A DNA stretch of 55,972 bases. It comes from UM-FILTER-42-9 sp038063775. Lineage in GTDB: Bacteria; Patescibacteriota; Minisyncoccia; Moranbacterales; UBA2206. Below are positions 43,022 through 52,045 of this stretch, piece after piece. The position numbers and the translations under genes are program-made. Numbering within the stretch: the stretch's first letter is position 1; each line of letters opens with the position of its first letter. The notes under the pieces were generated by a model. It made no database searches, was not told where the DNA came from, and saw only the letters and a program-made list of their open reading frames with translations. The stretch spans positions 1 through 55,972 of the forward strand of contig JBBTUK010000020.1 in assembly GCA_038063775.1 (NCBI GenBank). Direction: 5' to 3'.

Positions 43022-44437
43022 TTATAAATTTCTCCTTTTCCGAAACAGCACCCCGAAAGTTTTGAGGCAAATTTGAATGTCGAGCCAAAGCGACCAGTTT
43101 TCTATGTAATATAAATCCAAATGGTATTCACGATTAAAATCCAGATCCGACCGACCGGCAACCTGAGCCATGCCCGTTATCCCGGGTTTGATGGTCAAAA
43201 GGCGGCGATGGTAATCCATATATTTTTCCACTTCCCTTTCCTGGTGCGGCCGGGGTCCAACCATGCTCATCGAACCAAAAAGAACGTTAAAAAACTGGGG
43301 CAATTCGTCAATGGAATATTTTTCAATAATTTTACCGACTCTTGTTTTTCGCGGATCAGCTTTAATCTTGTAAAGGGGCCCCTGGCGGACGCTTTGATTC
43401 TCAATGAGTTCTTTTTCAAATTTGAGCGCAGAATCCAGATTTGGATTTTCTTTAGTAATGCAATTCTCCCATTTCATATAGCGAAATTTGTAGACGAAAA
43501 ATTTTTTCCCATTGCTTCCGACCCTTTCATTTTTATAAATTATCGGCCCATCGTTATCAATCCATATAGCAACGGCCGTCAGGATCATTATGGGAGAAGT
43601 AAAAATTATTCCGATGGTTGAGGCACCTATGTCAAAAACTCGTTTCATGATCCTTCCCCATCCGTCCAAAGGCGTATGCCTGACTTCAATCAACGGCTCG
43701 CCATTCAAAACGCCGAGTTCGTATTTAGAGGTTTGCATCGTTGTCGGTATATATTTGTAAGTAACATTATGAATAGCGCAGTAATCTATCAATTTTTCCT
43801 GTTCATCGTCGGTGATTGAAGGTTCGCAAAGAATAATTTCATCGATTCCTTTTTTTTCTCTTATCTCCTTTACAATTTTGAGGTGGGCTGTATCAATTTG
43901 GTCTACAACCCGATAACCTAAATTTTTGTCTTGCGCAATCAGACGAGCAAGTATGTTCATTTTACCGTTTCTGCCGATAAGCAAAACCCGGTATACCCCG
44001 ATACCGCGATTTCGCAAAAGCCATTTTTGAACAAGATGAATCAAATAGCGGGCCAAAACAACATAGGCAGTGCCGATTCCCCAAGCCGCTAAAATGATAA
44101 AACGAGAGGAAAACCACTCTCGCTTTAAAAATATTGCCACAATTATTATGACTAACCCGATTGAAGTGGCGGAAAAAACCTTCGCGGCTTCTTTCCAGAA
44201 TTTGCGCGTCGTTCGAATGGCATAAAGACCCTCAAGCGCATAGATCAGAATAAAAACCGGCGCCACGAGCAAAACGATTTTGAGATAAATATCAAACGGA
44301 AAAGTGTAGAGTTTTGGCTTTAATGAAATAATTTGCGGAACATCTCGGATAACAAAAGCCGTCAGTGCCGCCAGAACTAGCATCAAAAAATCCACCGGAA
44401 CCTGAAGCGCGCTAAAAAATAATTCCGATCTTTTCAT
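43022..44437 (-). CDS. Polyprenyl-phosphate sugar-1-phosphate transferase
   Basis: Initiates surface glycan synthesis by placing a sugar phosphate on undecaprenyl phosphate. It has 471 residues: four membrane segments (about 10-140), a Rossmann-like middle (RVLLIGRNGKMNILARLI), a fifth hydrophobic segment (about 268-292) and the catalytic domain. The catalytic motifs are KRVFDIGAS, PIIYKNERVGSNGKKFFVYKFRYMKW, SIDELPQFFNVLFGSMSMVGPRPHQE and KPGITGMAQVAGRSD. The pattern is that of WcaJ/EpsL-type enzymes. The common KFRSM is KFRYM here. Most glycosyltransferases of the window could work after this step. Confidence 0.93.
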   Translation of the reverse strand: MKRSELFFSALQVPVDFLMLVLAALTAFVIRDVPQIISLKPKLYTFPFDIYLKIVLLVAPVFILIYALEGLYAIRTTRKFWKEAAKVFSATSIGLVIIIVAIFLKREWFSSRFIILAAWGIGTAYVVLARYLIHLVQKWLLRNRGIGVYRVLLIGRNGKMNILARLIAQDKNLGYRVVDQIDTAHLKIVKEIREKKGIDEIILCEPSITDDEQEKLIDYCAIHNVTYKYIPTTMQTSKYELGVLNGEPLIEVRHTPLDGWGRIMKRVFDIGASTIGIIFTSPIMILTAVAIWIDNDGPIIYKNERVGSNGKKFFVYKFRYMKWENCITKENPNLDSALKFEKELIENQSVRQGPLYKIKADPRKTRVGKIIEKYSIDELPQFFNVLFGSMSMVGPRPHQEREVEKYMDYHRRLLTIKPGITGMAQVAGRSDLDFNREYHLDLYYIENWSLWLDIQICLKTFGVLFRKRRNL

Positions 44438-44539
44438 AAATGAAAACTCGCTATTTGCGAGCTGATTATAAAATAATTTACGCGAATGTTCGCTTGCATT
44501 GGCTTTTTTTAGCTAATTATTCGCGAGTCTCTTTTTAAC

Positions 44540-44933
44540 ATAATTTTTGCCAGGGCGAACTTGTAAGCCGAATTCTGTATCCCGAGCGATCGGGACAGTA
44601 GTCATTTATCTGATCACGCCATTGCTGGCGGATTCAAGCGTTACTTCCAATCCTTACTAGTTTAGGACTGGACACGAACTTGCACACAGGTAAGAATTTA
44701 GCCGTTTCACTCCTGATATTGCTATCAGGTTCACCCCATCACCGATGGAGTGGCTTGGTCTTTTCAAACCAAGCCGTCACTGTTCGCATCTCGCCGGTTA
44801 CCCGGAGTGGGCGTTACCCACTACCCTTATCCCGTCGCTTGTGAGCGACGGGACTATGTGTTCGGACTTTCCTCCCTCCGTTCCGCTAAACAGGACGGAG
44901 AGCGACTACCCCGTTTACCCTGGCAAAAATTAT
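44540..44933 (-). ncRNA. rnpB: RNase P RNA
   Basis: Catalytic RNA that matures tRNA 5' ends. On the minus strand the 5' part has GGAGGGAGGAAAGTCCGAAC, the conserved CR-I region, with GGGTAACGCCCACTCC-like P-helices next. ACAGAATTCGGCTTACA near the 3' end is the CR-V partner. The ends pair over 16 bases (ATAATTTTTGCCAGGG with CCCTGGCAAAAATTAT), an extended P1. The length of about 394 bases is normal. It lies between valS and the sugar transferase gene. Confidence 0.95.
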
Positions 44934-44950
44934 GTCAAAAAACACTATTT

Positions 44951-44979
44951 ATAATATTCCAAAACCGGTGTTTTGTCAA
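44951..44979 (-). promoter_or_regulatory. rnpB promoter
   Basis: Perfect TTGACA (44979-44974), a 17-base spacer and TATTAT (44956-44951). The start would be near 44944, leaving about 11 bases of leader before P1. GGGG precedes the -35 box as in element R1, but there is no partner arm. Confidence 0.85.
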
Positions 44980-45036
44980 CCCCAGAAATCCGAGAATTCG
45001 CTTGATAAAAACATTTTTTGCTTTATTAAAGCCATT

Positions 45037-47661
45037 TTATAGACCATAAAGATTTTTTAACAGACCCAGCTGGACAACAATTTTCTCCCGGTATTCCTTA
45101 AGTTTCATCCGATAAGTATCAACCACCTCTTTGGCCGCGCCGCTTATGAATTTTTGATTATTTAGCATGGCTTCCGTTTTTTGAGCTAACTTTTCCAAGT
45201 TAGCCATCTCTGCTTCGATCGCGGCAATTTCTTTTTTGACATCAATCAAATGGGAAATGTCCAGACTCAGTGATCTTTTTCGCGTCTTAATATGAATCAC
45301 TTTTGCTGGAACATCTGCTATGGCTAAAAATTTTACTTTTGCCAAACGCTCGATCAAATCTTTTTCTCCGGACTTTTCACTAAAGGCGACTATGGTTTCT
45401 CCGGGATTTATGTGATAATTGCCCCGGGTGTTTCTTATTTTTATTACCAACTCTTTAAAGTCGGCGAAGTCTTCTTTGGCCTTTTGACTAACGAATTTTT
45501 TCTCGCTTCTTGGCCACCTCTCCATCATCAGCAATTTTTCTTTATCTTTTTTTGCCAGACTATAAATTTTTTCGGTGACAAAAGGCGTAAAGGGATGCCA
45601 CAATTTTAGAATTTTGTCCACAATATAGCCCAGGACTTTCGGATTGTTTTCTAGTTTGTTTATTTCTATGTACCAGTCAGCGAAATCATCCCATGTAAAT
45701 TTCCGAAGTCGTTCCTGCGCCAGTGAGATGTTTTTTTTCTTCAGAAGGTCAGTAACGGCTTTGGTGGTTTCTTCCAGTTCTGAAATGATCCATTTTTCGG
45801 CCAAAGTTTTGAGATCCCGCCGGGTGATTTTTTCAAATAGCGTAAAGTTTTCATCCGTTTGGATGGCATAGCGGCAGATATTCCAGAGTTTCGTGATAAA
45901 ATTTCGGAAGCTTTCTATTTTTTCTTCATAAAGACGCGAATCCTGTCCGGGAGAGACATTCATAATCACGCTTAACCTGAACGCGTCCGAGCCGAACTTT
46001 TTTATCATTTCCAGAGGATTAATCCCGTTATCTCGCGATTTAGACATCTTGAATCCGTCCTTGTCCCGAATCAGTCCGGTGAAATACAAATTTTTAAAAG
46101 GAATTTTTTTCGTCCGATAAAGACTCAGCATTATCATGCGCGACGCCCAGAACGGCAAAATATCGCGGCCCATCACCATCATATCGGTCGGATAATATTT
46201 TCTGTAATCTAGCTGATCCGGATATCCGAGAGTTGAATATGCCCATTGCCCGGAAGAAAACCAGGTGTCAAAGGTGTCCGGATCTTGAATCCAGTCTTCG
46301 CCTTTCGGCGGTTCTAATCCTACATAAGTTTCGGTTTTACTTTCTTTTTTGTTGCCGTTAACTTTTAACTTTTCACTTTTAGCTTTTAGCTTTTGCCATA
46401 CTGGCAACCGGTGTCCCCACCAGATCTGGCGCGAGATACACCAGTCTTCGAGGTTGTTGAGCCACTGGATCATTATTTTTCGAAGACTTTCCGGATAGAA
46501 ATTGATTTTGCCTCCCCGAACGGCTTTCAGCGCTTCCTGCTTCAAGGAGTATTTTTCCGCGTCTACTTTTACGAACCACTGCTTGGAAATAAGCGGCTCG
46601 ATGGCCGACTTGCAGCGTTCACAGATCGATTTGCTTATTTTCACGCTTTCTTCTTTTCCTAAAAGACCGAGTTTCGCCAGATCCTCCAGGATATTTTTTC
46701 TGGCTTCCAAAACGTTCTGGCCCTTGTATTTCCCTCCAAGCCTGGTAATTCTGGCTTCCTCGTTGATAACCTGATGCTCCGGCAGTTTGTGGGTTTTTCC
46801 GATTTGCCAGTCCACCGGATCATGCGCCGGCGTTATCTTAACCGCTCCGGTACCGAAATCCATATCAATCCTCCGGTCGGCAATGATCGGAATTTCCCTT
46901 TCCTGAAGCGGGAGAATCGCGGTTTTCCCGATGAAATTAAAATAATTTTTGTCTTTCGGATGAACGGCGACTGCCGCGTCGCCTAGCATCGTTTCCGGAC
47001 GAGTGGTGGCAACGACAATGAACTCTTTGGAGTTTTTTATCGGATACTGGATATAATAAAGTTTCCCATCCTCCTCCTTGTGCAGAACTTCAACATCGCT
47101 CAGCGCCGTTCCGCAGTGAGGGCACCAATTTATGATTCTGCGCCCGCGATAAATCATACCGTCGCCGTACATTTTGACAAAAGTCTCTAGTGCCACTTTG
47201 GTAACATCTGAATCCAAGGTAAATTTTTCCCGCGACCAGTCCGCACTGATTCCGAGTTTCTTCTCCTGGCCGCGCATATAATCCGAGCTTTTCTTGCAAA
47301 ATTCGTAACTCTCCTTATAAAAACGGACTCGCCCCAAAGCGTGCCGGCCAATTCCTCTTTCGTCCCTAATCTTCTTTTCGAAAACGACCTGGGTCTGGAT
47401 TCCCGCGTGGTCTTTACCCGGAAGAAGCAAAACTTTTTTGCCGCTCATCCTTTCGTAACGCCCAAAAATATCCATCACCGAGTACCCGCTGGCGTGGCCC
47501 AAATGAAGCTCTCCGTTGGCGTTGGGTGGCGGAAGCACATTGCAATATTTTTTTGCCGATATTATGTTGTCCGGATTAAAAAAACCGCTCTTTTCCCAGC
47601 GTTCATAGATTATGTCCTCACTTTCGGAGGAGATATATTGTTTTGGAATTTCCTTGCCCAA
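45037..47661 (-). CDS. valS: Valyl-tRNA synthetase
   Basis: Class I synthetase of 874 residues. HIGH-type motif PPPNANGELHLGHA, the CP1 editing domain (VATTRPETMLGDAAVAVHP), WCISRQIWWGHRLPVW, DTFDTWFSSGQW, and KMSKS in GFKMSKSRDNG are present. The C-terminal coiled-coil arm (KKEIAAIEAEMANLEKLAQK) typical of ValRS is also there. Between LPVWQ and LEPPKGEDW is a Lys-rich stretch encoded by a 7-base tandem repeat. The tyrS gene ends 5 bases upstream of... its position on the same strand follows directly after this gene's start, so tyrS and valS do not overlap. Confidence 0.96.
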   Translation of the reverse strand: MGKEIPKQYISSESEDIIYERWEKSGFFNPDNIISAKKYCNVLPPPNANGELHLGHASGYSVMDIFGRYERMSGKKVLLLPGKDHAGIQTQVVFEKKIRDERGIGRHALGRVRFYKESYEFCKKSSDYMRGQEKKLGISADWSREKFTLDSDVTKVALETFVKMYGDGMIYRGRRIINWCPHCGTALSDVEVLHKEEDGKLYYIQYPIKNSKEFIVVATTRPETMLGDAAVAVHPKDKNYFNFIGKTAILPLQEREIPIIADRRIDMDFGTGAVKITPAHDPVDWQIGKTHKLPEHQVINEEARITRLGGKYKGQNVLEARKNILEDLAKLGLLGKEESVKISKSICERCKSAIEPLISKQWFVKVDAEKYSLKQEALKAVRGGKINFYPESLRKIMIQWLNNLEDWCISRQIWWGHRLPVWQKLKAKSEKLKVNGNKKESKTETYVGLEPPKGEDWIQDPDTFDTWFSSGQWAYSTLGYPDQLDYRKYYPTDMMVMGRDILPFWASRMIMLSLYRTKKIPFKNLYFTGLIRDKDGFKMSKSRDNGINPLEMIKKFGSDAFRLSVIMNVSPGQDSRLYEEKIESFRNFITKLWNICRYAIQTDENFTLFEKITRRDLKTLAEKWIISELEETTKAVTDLLKKKNISLAQERLRKFTWDDFADWYIEINKLENNPKVLGYIVDKILKLWHPFTPFVTEKIYSLAKKDKEKLLMMERWPRSEKKFVSQKAKEDFADFKELVIKIRNTRGNYHINPGETIVAFSEKSGEKDLIERLAKVKFLAIADVPAKVIHIKTRKRSLSLDISHLIDVKKEIAAIEAEMANLEKLAQKTEAMLNNQKFISGAAKEVVDTYRMKLKEYREKIVVQLGLLKNLYGL
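46360..46394. repeat. Five 7-base tandem units inside valS
   Basis: On the plus strand AACTTTT, AACTTTT, CACTTTT, AGCTTTT and AGCTTTT follow without break (35 bases). On the coding strand they give KLKAKSEKLKV. As 7 is not a multiple of 3, three units shift back into frame after 21 bases. The insertion sits in the variable loop before the WFSS region. Confidence 0.8.
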
Positions 47662-47666
47662 GATAT

Positions 47667-48872
47667 TTATTTGCTGAATTTTATCCTTACAAAATGAATT
47701 TTTCCGCCTTTTATTACCTTCCCATCATATCTCTCGTCAAGTGTTAAATTAGTGTCAATCATTCTTTTACCATCAATCTCGACTCCCCCCTGTTCAATTT
47801 TTCTCCGAGCATCGGATTTGCTTTTAGCTAATCCGGCCTCCACCATGTAATCAAGAACTGACACTTCGGGCGCCGGGCTAGGTACTACTTGAACATCGTT
47901 AGGAATTTCTTTTTTAGAAAAAGTATTTATAAAATATTTCTGCGCTTTTTCTGCCTCCTTTGTCCCATGGTAAATTTTTACGATTTCAGTGGCCAGTTCC
48001 AGTTTCGCGTCGCGCGGATTAAATTTACCGCCTGCCATATCTTTTTCCATTTTTTTCACGCTTTCCATCGAAGTTCGAGTGCAATGAATAAAGTATTTTA
48101 TTATCAGTTCGTCCGGAATACTCATCACTTTTCCAAATATATCGTTCGGCTCATCCAAAATATTTATAGTATTGCCCCAACTGGAACTCATTTTTCGTCC
48201 GTCAGTACCCTCGATTAAATTCACCATTAAAATATCTTGTGAATTCTGGCCGTAGTGCTTCTGCATCTCTCTTCCGGCCAATAAATTAAACCGTTGGTCG
48301 GTTCCTCCGAGTTCCAAATCAGCCTTGACCATCACGCTGTCATAGCCCTGCAGTAATGGATAAAGCATTTCTCGCAATGATACTCTAGCGCCATTTTGCA
48401 GTCTGTTTTTTACATTTTCGCGAGCGTTGAATTCTGCCACGGAAAAAATATCGGCCTGTTCGGCGATTTCTTTGTAGCCCAGTTTTGCCAGCCATTCGGA
48501 ATTATAATGAACTTCGGCTTGAGAAAGATCCAAGAACCTTCCCGCCTGTTCTTTGTAAGTGGCTAAATTTTTTTCGACCGTCTTAGAATCAAGCATTGGG
48601 CGTTCACTTTCTTTGTCCGACGCGTCCCCTATTACTCCCGTAAAGTCCCCGATGATAAAAATTATTTTGTGTCCCAATTCCTGCAAATCCTTGAGTTTCA
48701 GGAGTGTTACCGCGCGGCCCAAGTGCAAATTAGGACTAGTCGGATCAATGCCAAGTTTTATGCGCAGTTTTTCGCCAGAGAGAAGCCTCTCTTTAAGACG
48801 ATTTTTATCAATGACTTCCGCCACACCACGTGTCAAAATTTCGTTGATTTTAGCCTCAAGTTCTTTGCTCAT
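47667..48872 (-). CDS. tyrS: Tyrosyl-tRNA synthetase
   Basis: Class I synthetase of 401 residues from ATG 48872 (MSKELEAKINEIL). The frame continues upstream to 48893 only through repeat element R6. The HIGH-type motif is SPNLHLGRAV, and KMSKS appears as KMSSSWGN. GYDSVMVKADLELGGTDQRFNLLAGRE is typical of the TyrRS group with the longer insertion. The S4 RNA-binding domain forms the C-terminus (LAKSKSDARRKIEQGGVEIDG). valS follows 5 bases after its stop. Its start codon abuts R6, with the old promoter beyond it. Confidence 0.95.
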   Translation of the reverse strand: MSKELEAKINEILTRGVAEVIDKNRLKERLLSGEKLRIKLGIDPTSPNLHLGRAVTLLKLKDLQELGHKIIFIIGDFTGVIGDASDKESERPMLDSKTVEKNLATYKEQAGRFLDLSQAEVHYNSEWLAKLGYKEIAEQADIFSVAEFNARENVKNRLQNGARVSLREMLYPLLQGYDSVMVKADLELGGTDQRFNLLAGREMQKHYGQNSQDILMVNLIEGTDGRKMSSSWGNTINILDEPNDIFGKVMSIPDELIIKYFIHCTRTSMESVKKMEKDMAGGKFNPRDAKLELATEIVKIYHGTKEAEKAQKYFINTFSKKEIPNDVQVVPSPAPEVSVLDYMVEAGLAKSKSDARRKIEQGGVEIDGKRMIDTNLTLDERYDGKVIKGGKIHFVRIKFSK

Positions 48873-48873
48873 A

Positions 48874-48983
48874 CCCGGTAGTAGTCCGCCCACTATTTAA
48901 ATAATATGAGCGAAAATCTAAGTAAAATCTCGTTTTGTTTAGCGTCCGATAGCTATACACCAATTTGGCGGATCACTACCGGG
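48874..48983. repeat. Element R6 (variant stem) at the tyrS start codon
   Basis: Left arm CCCGGTAGTAGTCCGCC (48874-48890), right arm GGCGGATCACTACCGGG (48967-48983). The AG/GA asymmetry is as in the other members, but the fourth stem pair is G-C in place of C-G and the inner stem is different, so stem changes are compensated. CATA flanks both ends (48870-48873 and 48984-48987) and holds the tyrS ATG. The 76 bases inside contain no gene. Confidence 0.82.
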
Positions 48984-48994
48984 CATATACTCAA

Positions 48995-49023
48995 ATATTA
49001 CCACTATGAAAGCTGTTTTGCAA
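48995..49023 (-). promoter_or_regulatory. tyrS promoter, originally near-leaderless
   Basis: TTGCAA (49023-49018), a 17-base spacer and TAATAT (49000-48995). The predicted start (about 48988) lies 2 bases from an ATG at 48986 that is the upstream copy of the duplicated CATA. Element R6 stands between this ATG and the real tyrS ATG. Confidence 0.7.
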
Positions 49024-49038
49024 TATTAAAAGCAAAAA

Positions 49039-49138
49039 NNNNNNNNNNNNNNNNNNNNNNNNNNNNNNNNNNNNNNNNNNNNNNNNNNNNNNNNNNNNNN
49101 NNNNNNNNNNNNNNNNNNNNNNNNNNNNNNNNNNNNNN
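49039..49138. other. Scaffold gap (100 N)
   Basis: A run of 100 N that removes the 3' end of the gene starting at 49290. It starts only 15 bases from the tyrS -35 box. Confidence 0.99.
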
Positions 49139-49290
49139 ATTTTGTCCTTATTTTCCGGTTTCAACGCATCTTGCATAATATTGCTTCTCTCTTCAGGACT
49201 CATTTTTTCCAGCTTTTTCATGGCAATGCGCTGGAGCATGCCCATTTTCTGATTATCGATACCACTAGATTTTTTAAATGGGTTCCACAT
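49139..49290 (-). CDS. Small protein of unknown function (3' end lost in gap)
   Basis: About 50 residues visible, beginning MWNPFKKSSGIDNQKMGMLQ; an ATG at 49326 inside a palindrome would add 12 residues. Rich in Lys, Met and Glu, with LEKMSPEERSNIMQDALKPEN, predicted helical and cytoplasmic. No family recognised. It lies between secF and tyrS on the same strand. Confidence 0.5.
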
Positions 49291-49304
49291 ATTATCGCCG
49301 TCGC

Positions 49305-49336
49305 TCTCAAATTTGTGCATATGCACAAATTTGAGA
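49305..49336. repeat. 32-base perfect palindrome
   Basis: TCTCAAATTTGTGCAT and its exact reverse complement ATGCACAAATTTGAGA meet without spacer. It lies 25 bases after the secF stop and 14 bases before the start at 49290. There is no T-run for a terminator. It may be an operator for a dimeric regulator, an RNA hairpin or a cruciform. Confidence 0.7.
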
Positions 49337-49360
49337 TTAATAATTTCAGATTATTTATGA

Positions 49361-50260
49361 TTATTTATTTGACAATTGCAATTTATAACTTGTCACGAGT
49401 AGCGCCGAGGCCACAAAAATTGACGAGTATGTCCCGAAAGACACTCCCACCAAAAGTGCCAGGGAAAAATCTTGGATAGATTCTCCGCCAAAAATATAAA
49501 TTGCCAAAAGCGTCAAAATTACCGTGAGAGACGTGTTGATGGAGCGCACTAATGTCTCATTAAGACTTCGATTAACGATATCCGGAAACTGCTCCTTGCT
49601 TCCACTGCGCATCAAATTTTCCCGAGTTCGGTCATAAACAACGATCGTATCATGGACAGAGAAGCCCAGGATTGTGAGAAGAGCCGCGATAAAGGGAATG
49701 CCCACTTCGATTCCTTTGAAATGGCCGAGAACAGAGAATACTCCGACCGTTATCAGGATATCGTGAATGAGCGCGATGACCGCGCCGGCCCCGTATTTCC
49801 ACGATTGAACTGGGCGGGAAACTTTACGGAAGGCCCAAGCAATGTAGGCCATAATGCCGACCACTGCGAAGAAAATCGCCCACAAAGACTTGCTCTTCAA
49901 CTCACCTGAAACAGAAGAGTTTGTGAAATCCAAGCTCAATTGTTTTGAATCGGGATATTTTTCCGTCAGAGCTTTCAAAACTCCCTGGTTTACTGCGTCC
50001 TCTTCTGAAGCATAGCGGATTATCACAGAATTATTTCCGGTCGGCTGGACTATCAGGCCGCTTAAATTTTGGCCTTGGAGAGCGTCCGTCACTTCTTGCG
50101 GCGCCGGCGCCGCATTGGCAAACTGAATTTCCATCCGCGTGCCTCCCGTAAAATCAATGCCGTATTTCAAGCCCCACACAAACAAGCTGATGATGCTCAA
50201 AATCGTCAGTATCCCGGAGAAAATGTATGCGTATTTTGTTTTACCAATTATGTTAAACAT
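49361..50260 (-). CDS. secF: Protein translocase subunit SecF
   Basis: Inner-membrane protein of 299 residues that works with SecD to pull exported proteins outward, using the ion gradient. It has six membrane segments. GIDFTGGTRMEIQF is the start of the P1 domain, and GFSVHDTIVVYDRTREN and NTSLTVILTLLAIYIFGGESIQDFSLALLVGVSFGTYSSIFVA are family motifs. It overlaps secD by 8 bases. Confidence 0.96.
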   Translation of the reverse strand: MFNIIGKTKYAYIFSGILTILSIISLFVWGLKYGIDFTGGTRMEIQFANAAPAPQEVTDALQGQNLSGLIVQPTGNNSVIIRYASEEDAVNQGVLKALTEKYPDSKQLSLDFTNSSVSGELKSKSLWAIFFAVVGIMAYIAWAFRKVSRPVQSWKYGAGAVIALIHDILITVGVFSVLGHFKGIEVGIPFIAALLTILGFSVHDTIVVYDRTRENLMRSGSKEQFPDIVNRSLNETLVRSINTSLTVILTLLAIYIFGGESIQDFSLALLVGVSFGTYSSIFVASALLVTSYKLQLSNK

Positions 50261-51977
50261 TTTTGTCTTTTTTAACCCCGATGAGCCATAATTTATCCTC
50301 TATCCACTCTCCGACTAAAACCTTGAGAAGCGTTCGGGAAATGTTCACCGCCGTGAACATGGAAATCAGAACTCCGATCACCAGCGTTACGGCGAATCCT
50401 TTCACAAATCCCGTCCCCATTTCAATCAAAATGACCGCGGTGATTAGGGAAGAAACATTGCCGTCACGAATGGAAGTCCAAGCGCGCTTGAAACCTTCAT
50501 CTAACGCACCTAAAATATTCCGACCGCGTTTTATTTCTTCTTTGGTTCGTTCAAAAATTAGAATATTAGCATCCACCGCCATGCCTATCGACAAAATAAA
50601 TCCGGCGATCCCAGGCAAGGTCAAGGTTATCTGCCAGGGAGAAAAGGCGGATAATTTGAAAATTGATATCATCAGTCCGGCATATATTAAAAGAGCCAAG
50701 GATGCCACAATACCCAAAAACCTATAGTAGATTATCATAAAAATCACGACGATAATAAACCCGATCATTCCCGCTTTCAAGCTTTTCTCAAGGGAAATTT
50801 GGCCGAGAGAAGCTTCAACGCTTTGTTGTCCAACTAAAACTATTGGCACCGGCAATGAGCCCTGCTTAAGATCTCTAACATGTTTTTTTGCTTCCTCTAG
50901 CGTAAAATTACCTGTTATTTCAGCCCTGCCATCCGTTATTTCAGTTTGGACATTTGGTGCTTGCAACAACATGCCGTCAAGAAAAATGGCCAGAGGTTTT
51001 CCGATATTCCGCTTTGTTATCTCCGCGAAAAGCTTAGTACCCTCCTGGTCAAATTCGATAGCAATTTTTGTTTCAGAAAGCCCTTGATTTCCAAAATCTA
51101 CCGCAGCATTGCTAAGATTCTTTCCAGTCAAGCCTGTTGAAACCCAATTTGCTTCCGGAGCTGGATTGGCTTTTTTCGCGATCAAAATATGAGCGCTGTG
51201 AATTTCCAGATTACTTGCCCCGTTATCGCCATCGGGCGATTTTACGGGGTCGTCTTCTCCTCTTTGCTCGATTCTTTTGATTATATGCCAGCCGAATTGA
51301 GTCTCTACTAGCTGAGGATGAATAGTTCCATCTTTAAAGTTTGGGTCAAACAGGACTGTATCGAATTCCGGTACCAAATCGCCTTTTTTAAAAAATCCCA
51401 GATCTCCGCCGTTATCCTTGCTGCCCGGATCTTCGCTATTTTCTTTGGCTAATGAGGCAAAGTCCTCTCCCGCCAAAGCTTTTTTCAAAATGCCATCGGC
51501 TTTCTGCTTGGCTTGCGCATTAAGTTTGTCCAAAACTTCTTTTGGAATTTTTTTTGACTCATCCACCCCCCCCTCTTCCTTGAATTCCAAAAAGGGAGTT
51601 TCTCCAATTTGTTTTTTCGCTTGATTAATATCCTTCACACCTGCCAATTCGACAACTAGCCTGTTTTCTGAGCCCGATTTCGTCGTATAAATTACAGGTT
51701 CGGCTACGCCAAAAGCGTTTATCCTTCGCTCAATTACATCCTGTAAGGCTTGCATGGCATCGCTAATTTTCGCGCTGTCTATCTGGCTGGTGTCGGCTTT
51801 GTATTCCAAATGAATTCCACCCTGTAAATCTAATCCCAAATTTATTTTTAGGGCGTTCAGGCGCTCATAAACCGGCGGAATAAATCGGACCGCTTGGGGA
51901 TATGAAATTAGCCCTACTGCTAGAGCTAAGATGATAACTAAAGTAAATCTGAACAAAAGTTTCTGTCTTGAGGTCAT
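50253..51977 (-). CDS. secD: SecD with an inserted, permuted parvulin domain
   Basis: Protein of 574 residues. Membrane segment 1 (10-27), GLDLQGGIHLEY, and the last five membrane segments with GMAVDANILIFERTKEE and GFKRAWTSIRDGNVSSLITA make it SecD. In the periplasmic P1 part, residues about 155-268 are extra. GEDFASLAKENSEDPGSKDNGGDLGFF (170-196), VETQFGWHIIKRIEQ (224-238) and, last, IHSAHILIAKK (259-269) form a parvulin-type isomerase with its first strand moved to the end. It would fold proteins as they leave the translocon. The ATG abuts element R3. Confidence 0.93.
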   Translation of the reverse strand: MTSRQKLLFRFTLVIILALAVGLISYPQAVRFIPPVYERLNALKINLGLDLQGGIHLEYKADTSQIDSAKISDAMQALQDVIERRINAFGVAEPVIYTTKSGSENRLVVELAGVKDINQAKKQIGETPFLEFKEEGGVDESKKIPKEVLDKLNAQAKQKADGILKKALAGEDFASLAKENSEDPGSKDNGGDLGFFKKGDLVPEFDTVLFDPNFKDGTIHPQLVETQFGWHIIKRIEQRGEDDPVKSPDGDNGASNLEIHSAHILIAKKANPAPEANWVSTGLTGKNLSNAAVDFGNQGLSETKIAIEFDQEGTKLFAEITKRNIGKPLAIFLDGMLLQAPNVQTEITDGRAEITGNFTLEEAKKHVRDLKQGSLPVPIVLVGQQSVEASLGQISLEKSLKAGMIGFIIVVIFMIIYYRFLGIVASLALLIYAGLMISIFKLSAFSPWQITLTLPGIAGFILSIGMAVDANILIFERTKEEIKRGRNILGALDEGFKRAWTSIRDGNVSSLITAVILIEMGTGFVKGFAVTLVIGVLISMFTAVNISRTLLKVLVGEWIEDKLWLIGVKKDKNV

Positions 51978-52045
51978 CCCCGTAGTAGAACTTCGATTTT
52001 TATTTTCTTACTGCCCCTGGCAGTGATCGAAGTTTCACTACGGGG
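51978..52045. repeat. Element R3 at the secD start codon
   Basis: Left arm CCCCGTAGTAGAACTTCGAT (51978-51997), right arm ATCGAAGTTTCACTACGGGG (52026-52045), AG/GA asymmetry again. Inner hairpin CTGCC-CCT-GGCAG. TCAT stands on both sides (51974-51977 and 52046-52049), and each copy contains an ATG on the minus strand. No coding capacity. Confidence 0.88.

Noticed and set aside
44941..44990. A further R element at the rnpB promoter
   Set aside because: TTGTCAACCCC is shared with R1, but GTAGTAG and the opposite arm are missing; the match is mostly the -35 box.
48906..49178. Plus-strand frame beginning in element R6
   Set aside because: It crosses the repeat and the N gap, is opposite to all neighbours, and its protein shows no features.
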